Shown here: positions 34,684 to 43,817 of the stretch, piece after piece
Numbering within the stretch: the stretch's first letter is position 1
How the letters are laid out: every line of letters begins with the position of its first letter
Assembly: GCA_002718285.1 (NCBI GenBank)
Contig: PBAR01000043.1
Span: 1-64,000 of the forward strand
DNA from: Fidelibacterota bacterium
GTDB lineage: Bacteria > Marinisomatota > Marinisomatia > Marinisomatales > UBA1611
DNA length: 64,000 nucleotides
Reading direction: 5' to 3'
Translations under genes and position numbers: made by a program
Notes under the pieces: model-generated
The model's database searches: none
The model's input: only the letters and a program-made list of their open reading frames with translations
Told to the model about the DNA's origin: nothing

Positions 34684-36069
34684 TTGTTTAGATTAATTTT
34701 TAATATTTTAGTTAAAATAAAATCATTTTTATTTATTTCTTGGTTTTATAGAAACTTCATAATCAAAAAAAGTAAAATATCATCAAATAAAAAAAATGTA
34801 TTGTTTTTGGATCCGGCAAAATTTAGAGGGGATATAGATTGCTTAAAAAAAGACAAAAAATATAATATTTCATTAATTGAGAGTAGATGGCTTTGGGCAA
34901 CAATTAGTTCATTTATATCAGGTAAAATTGATATTCTAGATTACCTAAACTTTTCAAAATCAAAACAAAAAAAATCTTATAATAAAATTGACGCTTTTCA
35001 TAAAAGTTTAGTGCATAATATTTGTAGCCACTACAAAATTGATTGTGTAATTATAGCAAATTATAGGTATGTAGAATATTTGCCTTGGTTAAAAGCTTTT
35101 AAAAATCTATCAATACCAATAATAATATTTTATAGAGAATGTTTATTAACCACTGAAAGATTTTATGATGGGGTTTATTCTAGGCATAAACTATTTAAAA
35201 ATTATCCATTTGATCACATAATTGTTCATAATGATATAACTAAAAAAACATTTGTTAGTTCTCATATGGCAAAAGAATCTCAAGTTAGTGTGGCGGGAGC
35301 ACTTCGTATGGATTCTTTATTAACAACGATTAATAAAAAATTTTCAACTAAAAATACTAGGAGAAAGAAAGTCACATTATTTTATTTTGATTACAGAGAT
35401 AGTCTTTTTGGTAAAGAAAAACTTAGTAAAATCATTGAAACTGGATACGGAGACAAGTATAATTATGTAGAAAAAATTTGGCCATATAGAGAAAATCTTT
35501 TTGATGATTTGCATTCCACATTAATAAAACTTGCAATAAATAATCCTGAAATTGATGTGGTAATTAAAGCAAAAAAAATTCAAAAAGAAAAAAATAATCA
35601 ATCATGGGAGAAATTTATTGATATCCAAAAAAAATATAATGTCGACACCCTAGACTTAAAAAATTATTTTGTATTAAATGAAGGTAATGTTCACAACCTA
35701 ATAATGGAGAGTAACATAATTATTGGCTTACAGTCATCAACGGTTTTGGAAAGTGCAATAGCAAATAAATATGTGATTTTTCCCCTATTTTATAATTATT
35801 CGAGAATTGAAAATTTTAGAGATTTTCATTGGCATCAGTATATAAATTTATTTGAAGTTGCAGATAGTGGAAATCAATTATATGAAATGATTTTAAATTA
35901 TTTATCAAATGAAAGGGAAATTAGTTCAGAAATAATTGAAGGAAGAAAAAAATTATTTGAAAAGTATTTTTACAATTTGGAAGGGAAATCTCTTCAAAAG
36001 TATCACCAAATAATTCAAGGTGTATTATCTGAACATAATGAACAATTAAAAATAAATGCTCAAGCTTAG
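34684..36069 (+). CDS. Putative GT-B-like transferase of a surface-glycan locus
   Basis: A 461-residue protein beginning at TTG 34684. The N-terminus is hydrophobic and basic (about 1-30). VVIKAKKIQKEK in the C-terminal half and LIMESNIIIGLQSSTVLESA (about 341-360) with YVIFP correspond to the nucleotide-sugar-binding region of GT-B transferases. I do not recognise the family. It overlaps the second NeuB gene by 14 bp. Confidence 0.45.
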   Translation: MFRLIFNILVKIKSFLFISWFYRNFIIKKSKISSNKKNVLFLDPAKFRGDIDCLKKDKKYNISLIESRWLWATISSFISGKIDILDYLNFSKSKQKKSYNKIDAFHKSLVHNICSHYKIDCVIIANYRYVEYLPWLKAFKNLSIPIIIFYRECLLTTERFYDGVYSRHKLFKNYPFDHIIVHNDITKKTFVSSHMAKESQVSVAGALRMDSLLTTINKKFSTKNTRRKKVTLFYFDYRDSLFGKEKLSKIIETGYGDKYNYVEKIWPYRENLFDDLHSTLIKLAINNPEIDVVIKAKKIQKEKNNQSWEKFIDIQKKYNVDTLDLKNYFVLNEGNVHNLIMESNIIIGLQSSTVLESAIANKYVIFPLFYNYSRIENFRDFHWHQYINLFEVADSGNQLYEMILNYLSNEREISSEIIEGRKKLFEKYFYNLEGKSLQKYHQIIQGVLSEHNEQLKINAQA

Positions 36070-37102
36070 TAGTAAAAAAATTGGTAAAAATTTTCCTCCA
36101 TTAATTGTAGCTGAAATTGCTCAGGCGCATGATGGATCATTAGGAATTGCAAATAGTTATATTGATGCTGTGGCAGATGCGGGAGCAGATTGCATAAAGT
36201 TTCAAACCCATTATGCTTCAGAAGAATCAACTTTTGATGATCAATTTAGAGTAAATTTTTCTACACAGGACAAAACAAGATATGATTATTGGAAAAGAAT
36301 GGAGTTTTCAAAAGATGAATGGAGGCAACTTTCTCAACATGCGAATAAAAAAAATCTATTATTTTTAAGTTCAGCATTCTCACAAAAAGCACTAGAGCTA
36401 TTATTTGATATAGGTCTTCCAGCAGTAAAAATAGCTTCAGGTGAAATATCTAATAGAGATATGTTAGATTACGCAATAGAAAAAAATTTACCAGTAATAC
36501 TCAGTACTGGCATGAGCAATTGGAAGGAGATTGATAATTGTGTAAAATATTTGAATGATCACAATATTGCAGTAGTTATTATGCAATGTACTACAGAATA
36601 TCCAACTCCTTTAAATCATGTTGGATTAAATGTAATTGATCAATTCAAAAAGGCTTACCCTAATAATTATTTCGGTTTATCTGATCATTCTGGTACTCTT
36701 TATCCCAGTTTTGCTGCTATTTCCAAAGGTATTGATTTAATAGAAGTACATGTAACTTTTGATAAAAGGATGTTTGGTCCTGATACTAAATCATCAATAA
36801 CTATTGAAGAATTAAAATTATTATGTGATTATAGAGACGGGGTACATGAGATGACGACAAATCCAGTTGATAAAAATGAAATGGCAAAAAAGTTATCGGA
36901 TGTTAAAAAATTATTCTCTAAAAGTCTTGCCCCTTCCAGACCATTAAAAAAAGGCACCATCATTAAAAAGGAAATGTTGCAATTAAAAAAACCTGGGACG
37001 GGTTTAAGTTATAACAAAATAAATGAAATAATTGGTAAGTGTCTGATAAAGGATGTGAATCCTGATTATTTACTTAAATTGGAGGACTTCGTTGAACAAT
37101 AA
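36056..37102 (+). CDS. neuB: NeuB-family nonulosonate synthase (paralogue 2)
   Basis: A 348-residue PEP-dependent synthase with barrel and SAF domains. PPLIVAEIAQAHDGSLG opens the barrel; DCIKFQTHYASEES, AVKIASGEISNRD and VILSTGMSNW follow; MQCTTEYPTP and GLSDHSG complete the active site, and the C-terminal SAF contains LKKPGTGLS. The KIASGE form resembles sialic/legionaminic acid synthases. It precedes NeuC (10-bp overlap), so the pair should run UDP-sugar to ManNAc-type sugar to a nonulosonate. The exact product (neuraminate, legionaminate or other) is undetermined. Confidence 0.85.
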   Translation: MLKLSSKKIGKNFPPLIVAEIAQAHDGSLGIANSYIDAVADAGADCIKFQTHYASEESTFDDQFRVNFSTQDKTRYDYWKRMEFSKDEWRQLSQHANKKNLLFLSSAFSQKALELLFDIGLPAVKIASGEISNRDMLDYAIEKNLPVILSTGMSNWKEIDNCVKYLNDHNIAVVIMQCTTEYPTPLNHVGLNVIDQFKKAYPNNYFGLSDHSGTLYPSFAAISKGIDLIEVHVTFDKRMFGPDTKSSITIEELKLLCDYRDGVHEMTTNPVDKNEMAKKLSDVKKLFSKSLAPSRPLKKGTIIKKEMLQLKKPGTGLSYNKINEIIGKCLIKDVNPDYLLKLEDFVEQ

Positions 37103-38249
37103 TATAAAAAAAGTTTGTGTTGTCATTAATAGTCGAGCAAATTACGGACGGATAAAAACTTTTTTACAAAGTGCTCAAAAAAGTAAAAAAATAGAACTGC
37201 AAATTGTTGTTGGTGCATCCGCTTTATTACATAGGTTTGGCAAAGTAATAGATATAATTAAAGCTGATGGATTTCAGCCTAATGCGCGTTTGTATAGCAT
37301 TGTTGAAGGTGAAACGCCTATTACTATGGCAAAGTCTACCGGATTGGGTATTATAGAGTTATCAACTATTTTTTATAATCTTAAGCCTGATATTGTTTTA
37401 ACTGTCGCTGATCGTTTCGAAACACTTTCTACAGCAGTAGCATCTAGCTATATGAATATTCCTTTAGCGCATACTCAGGGAGGCGAAGTTACAGGCTCAA
37501 TAGATGAGAGTGTTAGACATGCTATAACAAAACTTTCCCATATACATTTTCCAGCAACAAAAAAAGCAGAACAAAATGTCATTAGAATGGGTGAGAACCC
37601 TAAAACTGTATTTAATGTAGGATGTCCATCAATAGATGCAATTGCAAATATTGATTTAAAGCTATCAAAAGATTTTTTTGTTAAGAATAAGGGTGTGGGC
37701 ATTAAGATAAATCAAGATAAACCGTATTTAGTTATTTTACAACATCCTGTAACTACTGAGTATGGGAAAGGATTCTTCCAAATTGAACAAACTCTAAAGG
37801 CCATTGAATCAATTAAAATGCAAACAGTTTGGTTATGGCCAAATATTGATGCTGGTTCTGATGACATATCAAAAGGATTAAGGATGTATAGAGAAAAATA
37901 TAATCCTGATTATATTCATTTTTATAAAAATTTTGAAGTTCAAGATTATGCTAGATTAATAAATAATTGTAAATGTCTTATTGGGAATTCAAGTTCAGCC
38001 ATAAGAGAAGGGTCTTTCCTTGGCGTCCCAGCAGTAAATATTGGTACAAGGCAAAATGGAAGAGAAATGGAAAAAAATATTATTAATGTTGATTATAATT
38101 CAACTCATATTGAAGATGCTATTAAAAAACAATTGATTAATGGAAAGTATGATTCATCTAAATTATACGGTGATGGGAAAGCTGGTGAAAAAATCGTTAA
38201 GATTTTAGAAGATGCTAAAATCAATATACAAAAACAATTGCCTTATTAA
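37092..38249 (+). CDS. neuC: UDP-N-acetylglucosamine 2-epimerase, hydrolysing, NeuC/LegG-like (copy 1)
   Basis: A 385-residue GT-B-fold enzyme that releases UDP with 2-epimerisation. SRANYGRIKTFL (about 13-24) opens the protein, TVADRFETL near 98-106 and the catalytic region AHTQGGEVTGSIDESVRHA (about 122-140) are intact, with GNSSSAIREGSF near 299. The start is TTG 37092, six bases after GGAGG. Substrates in the family are UDP-GlcNAc and UDP-2,4-diacetamido-6-deoxyglucose; which one is used here is not clear. The gene overlaps the end of neuB. Confidence 0.87.
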   Translation: MNNNIKKVCVVINSRANYGRIKTFLQSAQKSKKIELQIVVGASALLHRFGKVIDIIKADGFQPNARLYSIVEGETPITMAKSTGLGIIELSTIFYNLKPDIVLTVADRFETLSTAVASSYMNIPLAHTQGGEVTGSIDESVRHAITKLSHIHFPATKKAEQNVIRMGENPKTVFNVGCPSIDAIANIDLKLSKDFFVKNKGVGIKINQDKPYLVILQHPVTTEYGKGFFQIEQTLKAIESIKMQTVWLWPNIDAGSDDISKGLRMYREKYNPDYIHFYKNFEVQDYARLINNCKCLIGNSSSAIREGSFLGVPAVNIGTRQNGREMEKNIINVDYNSTHIEDAIKKQLINGKYDSSKLYGDGKAGEKIVKILEDAKINIQKQLPY

Positions 38250-38279
38250 TTATTACCTGAAATTAAATTTAATTCATAA

Positions 38280-39212
38280 ATGAAAATATTATATCTTGGC
38301 CCAAAGCAAGGTTTTGAAACTATTCAGCAAAATTTATCAAAAAACATAACAATCAAAAACTGTCTTGCAAATAGAAAAATTTTAACTAATGAAATCAAAG
38401 ATGCTGATGGTCTTATTGATGCTTCAATGAAAGTACCTATAGATTTAAAAATCTTAAAAAGTTCGAAAAAATTAAAAGTTATTTCTACAGCAACTACAGG
38501 TTCAGATCACATTGATATTCAATCTGCTGAATCTATGGGTATAAACGTTCTGACTCTTAAAAATGATAAAGATTTATTAAGAAATCTTACGCCAGCTGCC
38601 GAACTAACTTGGGCCTTGCTTATGAATGTAGCAAGAAAGGTTATATCTGCATCTAAACATGTAAATAATGGTTCTTGGGTACGTGAAAATTTCCCTGGCA
38701 TTATGTTAAAAGATAAAACTTTGGGTATAGTAGGTTGTGGGAGAATAGGTCAGTGGATTTCTAAATATGGTAATGCATTTGGAATGAATGTTCAAGGATA
38801 CGATCCTTTTGTTAAGCCATGGCCCAATCAAATTAAAAGAAAAAGTCTTGAAGAATTATTTGTTTCATCTGATTTTATTACTATTCACGTACATCTAACT
38901 AAGGATACTAGAAAATTAATAAATAGTAGATTAATGGGAACTATAAAACCTGGAGCAGTATTAATAAATACTTCTCGAGGAGGATTAATAGATGAAAAAG
39001 CTTTGCTTAAAGCATTAATTTCAAAGCGATTATCCGGCGCTGGTTTGGATGTATTGGATGGGGAACCAAATATATCTAATCATCCTCTAGTAAATTATGC
39101 TAGAAAAAATGATAATTTGATTATTACTCCTCATTGCGGTGGTTTTTCTCTAGATGCTCTACAGCTCGTATGTCAAAGAGCATTTGATAAAGCAGTTACA
39201 TATTTGGATTAA
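38280..39212 (+). CDS. D-isomer-specific 2-hydroxyacid dehydrogenase (copy 1)
   Basis: A 310-residue NAD(H)-dependent dehydrogenase of the phosphoglycerate dehydrogenase type. The nucleotide-binding GIVGCGRIG is at 149-157; the catalytic Arg lies in NTSRGGLID, Glu in DGEP and His in TPHCGG. It catalyses interconversion of a 2-keto and a D-2-hydroxy acid; its substrate is not known. It forms a cassette with a ThDP enzyme, a methyltransferase-like gene and a Gfo/Idh oxidoreductase between NeuC and the CMP-sugar synthetases. Confidence 0.87.
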   Translation: MKILYLGPKQGFETIQQNLSKNITIKNCLANRKILTNEIKDADGLIDASMKVPIDLKILKSSKKLKVISTATTGSDHIDIQSAESMGINVLTLKNDKDLLRNLTPAAELTWALLMNVARKVISASKHVNNGSWVRENFPGIMLKDKTLGIVGCGRIGQWISKYGNAFGMNVQGYDPFVKPWPNQIKRKSLEELFVSSDFITIHVHLTKDTRKLINSRLMGTIKPGAVLINTSRGGLIDEKALLKALISKRLSGAGLDVLDGEPNISNHPLVNYARKNDNLIITPHCGGFSLDALQLVCQRAFDKAVTYLD

Positions 39213-39220
39213 CTTATAAA

Positions 39221-40768
39221 TTGGAAAATAAATACTCATTACTAGCTGATCGTATTAATGAAAATGGAATAAGGCATGCTTTTGGAGTCCCTGGAGGTGG
39301 AGAAAGTCTAAAATTAATTGATGCACTAAATCATGCAAATATTCCATTCTATCGAACACATCATGAAGCTGCAGCGGCAATTATGGCAGGTACAATTGGT
39401 AAATTAACTGGTAATCCTGGTTTATCTATTTCAATTAAAGGTCCAGGATTAACAAATATGATGCCAGGCATAGCATTTTGCAATTTTGAAAACTTTCCAA
39501 TGATAGCTATATCAGAATCATATGATGAAAAGTCAAAAAAAATATTTGGTCACAAAGGAATTGATCAGAGTGAGCTTGTTAGCAGAATATCAAAAGGATC
39601 TATTTATTATAACAATAGAATAAATCGTTTTCAAAATGCGTTTGATTTAAGTATTCAGGAAATCCCAGGACCTGTTGTTTTAAATTTGGCTAAAGGAGAA
39701 AAGAGAATTTTTTCTAATCGAGTTTTCGAATTCAATCAAAACTCAATCAAAAACTTATATAGTATTATTAAAAATTCAAAAAAACCTATTATTATTTTTG
39801 GATCATCAGCATATAGATTTGGTTTTTCAGAAAAATTATCAAAACTTGACCTTCCTATTTTTACAACTTTATCGTCTAAAGGCATGTTAAATGAAAATTT
39901 GAATTATAGCGCAGGTATATATACAGGAGCAGGTAGAAAAAAATCCCCAGAATTTTTCTTATTTGAAAAAAGTGATTTAATTATCGGCATAGGGATTGAT
40001 GATAATGAATTATTGAATTCTGATTTTTATGATTGTGAATCAATCAATTTTTCTTTATCCAAATCTGAAATTACCAACAAGTTTAACCATAATGTGTTCT
40101 GTAGTATTGAAGAAATAGATGAATTTATTTACTTGTTATCAGCTGTTAAATGGGGAAAAAATGAAATAAAAAAAACTAGGGAAAGTCTAAATAAATATTT
40201 TCTAAATGATGATTCATTTCTTCCATCGATAATATATGAAAATATCGAAAAACATTTTAATAACAATTATAGAATAATATTAGATACTGGATATTTTTCT
40301 ACTGTAGCCGAGCATTATTTTTTATCAAAAAATATAGATTCATTTATTTGCGCAGCGAATAGTCGTTATATGGGAACAAGTATTCCAATGGGTATTGCAT
40401 CTTCATTATATGATACATCAGTTCCTTCTATAATTTTTGTGGGTGATGGCGGCATTGGAATGTATATCTCTGAAATGAAAATTGCCGCAGAAAATAAACT
40501 TCCGATTCTAGTAGTTTTGCTTAGCGATGGAGGGTTTGGCTCTATTCGTAAAAGGTCCATTTCTAATGGATTAACTCAAAGTCCAATAGCTATTTCTAAC
40601 CCGTCCTGGAATAAGCACTTTGAATCATTTGGAATAAAAAGTTGTACTGTTAAATCTTTAAATACTTTAAATAAAGTATTGGATTCATGGCAATCAGGCC
40701 CTTTGTTTATAGAATGTTTTTTTGATAAAGATTTATATATGAATATGGTAAATGATTTAAGAGAATGA
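39221..40768 (+). CDS. Thiamine diphosphate-dependent enzyme, acetolactate synthase-like
   Basis: A 515-residue enzyme of the ThDP decarboxylase/synthase superfamily. The PYR domain holds the catalytic glutamate Glu49 in THHEAAAA; the PP domain has GDGGIGM at 408-414, while the second half of the ThDP motif, usually Asn-Asn, reads LSDGGFG at 434-440. GKLTGNPGLSISIKGPG near 60-76 is family-typical. The start is TTG 39221. It may decarboxylate a keto acid or join a two-carbon unit to an aldehyde; no acetolactate synthase regulatory subunit is present. The substrate is unknown. Confidence 0.8.
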   Translation: MENKYSLLADRINENGIRHAFGVPGGGESLKLIDALNHANIPFYRTHHEAAAAIMAGTIGKLTGNPGLSISIKGPGLTNMMPGIAFCNFENFPMIAISESYDEKSKKIFGHKGIDQSELVSRISKGSIYYNNRINRFQNAFDLSIQEIPGPVVLNLAKGEKRIFSNRVFEFNQNSIKNLYSIIKNSKKPIIIFGSSAYRFGFSEKLSKLDLPIFTTLSSKGMLNENLNYSAGIYTGAGRKKSPEFFLFEKSDLIIGIGIDDNELLNSDFYDCESINFSLSKSEITNKFNHNVFCSIEEIDEFIYLLSAVKWGKNEIKKTRESLNKYFLNDDSFLPSIIYENIEKHFNNNYRIILDTGYFSTVAEHYFLSKNIDSFICAANSRYMGTSIPMGIASSLYDTSVPSIIFVGDGGIGMYISEMKIAAENKLPILVVLLSDGGFGSIRKRSISNGLTQSPIAISNPSWNKHFESFGIKSCTVKSLNTLNKVLDSWQSGPLFIECFFDKDLYMNMVNDLRE

Positions 40769-40769
40769 T

Positions 40770-41414
40770 ATGAATAATAATTATTTAAAAGATCAGGGTT
40801 TGGATAAATTAATAAATAATGATAAAACCAATAATTCAAATAGAATTAAACCAAAATATGATGATTTAATTAGATTACATAAATTAATATTAAAAAGAAA
40901 ACCAAAAATTATATTGGAATTTGGAGTTGGATGGTCAACTATTGTAATAGCTGATGCAATTAATAAAACAAAAGAAAATAGCATTCTTTATTCAGTTGAC
41001 GCTTCAAAAGAGTGGTTGAAAAGAACAAAAAAATTAATTCCAAAAAAATTGAAAAAATTTATCATTTTTCATCAAAGTGATGTGCATATCGATATTATCA
41101 ATGGGCAATTATGTAGTTTGTATGATAATCTACCAGATATAGTACCTGATTTTATTTACTTGGATGGCCCTGACCCAAAAGATATACAAGGCAATATAAA
41201 TGGTCTAAGTTTTAATTGTTCAAGAAGGACTGTTATGTCTGGTGATATTATTTTAATGGAATCAACATTATTGCCAGATTCATTTATTTTAGTTGATGGC
41301 AGAACAAACAATTCTCGTTTTTTAAATAGAATGTTTTTAAGAAAATGGAAAATGAGATGGGACAGGATTGGAGATATTACAACATTTGAATTAATTGAAG
41401 ACCCTTTGAAATAA
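40770..41414 (+). CDS. SAM-dependent methyltransferase-like protein
   Basis: A 214-residue protein. PKIILEFGVGWSTIVIADA (about 44-62) resembles motif I of Rossmann-fold methyltransferases and DFIYLDGPDPKD near 128-139 a class-I motif IV; ILYSVDAS supplies the acidic residue after strand 2. Catechol-type O-methyltransferases and related proteins share this outline. The start ATG is one base after the previous stop. The substrate is unknown, possibly a sugar hydroxyl. Confidence 0.6.
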   Translation: MNNNYLKDQGLDKLINNDKTNNSNRIKPKYDDLIRLHKLILKRKPKIILEFGVGWSTIVIADAINKTKENSILYSVDASKEWLKRTKKLIPKKLKKFIIFHQSDVHIDIINGQLCSLYDNLPDIVPDFIYLDGPDPKDIQGNINGLSFNCSRRTVMSGDIILMESTLLPDSFILVDGRTNNSRFLNRMFLRKWKMRWDRIGDITTFELIEDPLK

Positions 41415-41417
41415 TTT

Positions 41418-42434
41418 ATGGTAAAAAACAATAAGCATTTATTTATTCTTGGAGCAGGAAGTATAGGGAAAAGGCATGCTAAAAACTTTTTAGATTTAGG
41501 GTGTAGTATTGCTATATATGACCCAAATCCAAGCAGACTTGATGAGGTAGAAAAAGAACTTACTGGTGTAGATATATATTCGGATATAGATGATGGACTA
41601 AAAAATAACAATTTTGACGGTGGTATAATTTGTTCTCCAACAAAATTTCACATTGAACAATCAATTAAATTATTAAGACATGATTTACATTTATTAATGG
41701 AAAAACCACTTGGTGTAAATTTAGCATCTGCAAAAAAACTTAATAATTATTGCGAAAATAAAAATAAAAGTTCTAAAATTTTATTAGGATACACATGGCG
41801 ATGGTGGGAAGCCTTAATTCGTATGAGAGATTTAATTCATAATAATGAAATAGGTAATATTTACCATGCCGAATACTTTATGTCCGCACACCTTGCTGAT
41901 TGGCATCCTTGGGAAAGATATCAAGATTTCTTTATGTCAAGTAAAGATCTTGGAGGTGGAGCATTATTAGATGAAAGCCATTGGATTGATCAGATGGTTT
42001 GGTTTTTTGGAATGCCTAACAAAGTAGTTGCAACAATAGATAAGGTAAGTGAATTAGAAATTACTAGTGATGATAGTGTAGAATTTTTAGCATATTACAA
42101 TAATGGACTAAAAGTTTTTGTTCATTTAGATATATATGGACGACCGCATGAAAAGTCAATTAAAATAATTGGCCAGAAAGGGAAAATAGAGTGGAATGAC
42201 TATGATAATTCTGTGAAATTATTTAAAGGTATGGAAATGGAGAAATCTTTTAATTATACTAATGAGAGAAATGACATGTTTATTAATGTTGCTAAAGAAT
42301 TTATCCAACTTATTAATGGTGAAGAAAAAATTAGTTGTGATTTAGAATCTGGAATTAATGTTATGCGAATAATTGAGGCAGCAAGAATAAGTAATAAAGA
42401 GATGCGATTTATCCAAATGGATGAAATCCTGTAA
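41418..42434 (+). CDS. Gfo/Idh/MocA-family oxidoreductase
   Basis: A 338-residue oxidoreductase. GAGSIGKRH is at 12-20 and LLMEKPLGV near 91-99 carries the conserved lysine; LGYTWRWWEALIRM and GGGALLDESHWIDQM further along fit the C-terminal substrate domain. It overlaps the CMP-sugar synthetase gene by one base. Similar genes accompany legionaminate/neuraminate cassettes in several bacteria; whether it modifies the nonulosonate or its precursor is not known. Confidence 0.82.
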   Translation: MVKNNKHLFILGAGSIGKRHAKNFLDLGCSIAIYDPNPSRLDEVEKELTGVDIYSDIDDGLKNNNFDGGIICSPTKFHIEQSIKLLRHDLHLLMEKPLGVNLASAKKLNNYCENKNKSSKILLGYTWRWWEALIRMRDLIHNNEIGNIYHAEYFMSAHLADWHPWERYQDFFMSSKDLGGGALLDESHWIDQMVWFFGMPNKVVATIDKVSELEITSDDSVEFLAYYNNGLKVFVHLDIYGRPHEKSIKIIGQKGKIEWNDYDNSVKLFKGMEMEKSFNYTNERNDMFINVAKEFIQLINGEEKISCDLESGINVMRIIEAARISNKEMRFIQMDEIL

Positions 42435-43147
42435 TGTCCTTAATGGGGAAAAATATACTTGCTATTGTTCCTGCTAGAGGAGGTTCAAAAGGTATAGCTA
42501 AAAAAAACTTAGTTTCACTAGCAGGTCTTTCTTTAATTGCCCATGCAGCTAAAGTATGTTCTGACTTAGATTGGATTGATAATAGTATTATTTCATCTGA
42601 TGTTGAAGATATGATTAATGAAGGATTGAAATATGGCCTTGAAGCACCATTTAAAAGAACACAAAAACTTTCTACAGATATGGCAAGTGCTATTGATGTT
42701 TGGAAACATGGATTTATTAAATGTGAAGAATACTTTAACAAAAATTTTGATATAACAATTTTATTAGAACCCTCAAGCCCCTTAAGACAACCAATTCATA
42801 TAGAAAAAACCGTAAAAAAACTTATTAATGGTCATTTTGATTCAGTGCTTACTATTAGTGAAACAGATTCAAAAAGTCACCCTTTTAAACAACTTCAAAT
42901 TGATGGCAGGAATGTAAAATATTACGATGTGTTATCTAAGGATGTTATTGCTCGACAGGAGCTGAAACCACTATATCATAGGAATGGTGTTTGCTATGCT
43001 CTAACTAGAGACTGTCTATTAAATCAAGGGAAAATTATTGGCGATAACCCTTCATATGTAATAATTGAAGATCATGTAGTGAATATTGATACTAAATTAG
43101 ATTTGGAGTTAGCAAAATATTTCATCGAGAATAAAAATGATTTGTAG
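42434..43147 (+). CDS. CMP-nonulosonic acid synthetase (NeuA/LegF-like, copy 1)
   Basis: A 237-residue cytidylyltransferase. IVPARGGSKGIAKKNL (about 11-26) is the CTP-binding motif, followed by SLAGLSLIAHA and LEPSSPLRQP. RNGVCYALTRD near 188-198 is the substrate-site segment. An alternative Met at residue 4 is possible. It activates a nonulosonic acid with CTP. A second synthetase gene overlaps its 3' end by 11 bp. Confidence 0.86.
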   Translation: MSLMGKNILAIVPARGGSKGIAKKNLVSLAGLSLIAHAAKVCSDLDWIDNSIISSDVEDMINEGLKYGLEAPFKRTQKLSTDMASAIDVWKHGFIKCEEYFNKNFDITILLEPSSPLRQPIHIEKTVKKLINGHFDSVLTISETDSKSHPFKQLQIDGRNVKYYDVLSKDVIARQELKPLYHRNGVCYALTRDCLLNQGKIIGDNPSYVIIEDHVVNIDTKLDLELAKYFIENKNDL

Positions 43148-43817
43148 TATTATTCCTGCACGTGGTGGATCCAAATCAATTTATAAAAAAAATATCACAG
43201 CCCTTGGTGATAAACCCCTAATTTATTATACAATTCAAGCTGCACTTGGATCTAAAACAATTAATAAAGTAGTAGTTTCCACAGATGATCATGAAATAGC
43301 TGAAATTGCAAAAAAACTAAATGTTGATATACTGAAGCGTCCAAAGTATTTATCTACTGATAATGCTAAAATGCTTCCAGTTATACAGCATGCCATAAAA
43401 AAAATCAAATTAGATAATTTTTCAGAAAAATTAATTATTTTACAGCCCACATCACCATTGAGGAGATCAATTCATATAGATCAAGCACTCCCTTTATTAA
43501 ATGGGCGTTGGTCTTCCGTGGTAAGTGTTTGTGAAGCTGAACATACACCATACAAGATGTATAAAAGGGATAAAAATAAATTAATTGATTTTGTATCTAA
43601 AAAATATAGGGGTGAAAACAAACAAAGTTTACCCACAGTATACAGAGAGAATGGGGCTATTTACATTTGTTGGATTAAAAATATAATTGAAGGAAAATTT
43701 AGGGGATCTAATATTAGACCATATTTAATGTCTCAAATTAATTCTATAGATATTGATAGTAATTTTGATTTGACATTATGCGAACATATAATAAAGAAAC
43801 CTATTGTTGATGAATAA
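43137..43817 (+). CDS. CMP-nonulosonic acid synthetase (NeuA/LegF-like, copy 2)
   Basis: A 226-residue cytidylyltransferase similar to its upstream neighbour. IIPARGGSKSIYKKN is at 5-19, VSTDDHEIAEIAK near 48-60, LQPTSPLRRS near 102-111 and RENGAIYICW near 173-182. Presence of two tandem synthetases with separate NeuB/NeuC pairs suggests each activates a different acid. The next gene starts within its last codons. Confidence 0.87.
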   Translation: MICSIIPARGGSKSIYKKNITALGDKPLIYYTIQAALGSKTINKVVVSTDDHEIAEIAKKLNVDILKRPKYLSTDNAKMLPVIQHAIKKIKLDNFSEKLIILQPTSPLRRSIHIDQALPLLNGRWSSVVSVCEAEHTPYKMYKRDKNKLIDFVSKKYRGENKQSLPTVYRENGAIYICWIKNIIEGKFRGSNIRPYLMSQINSIDIDSNFDLTLCEHIIKKPIVDE

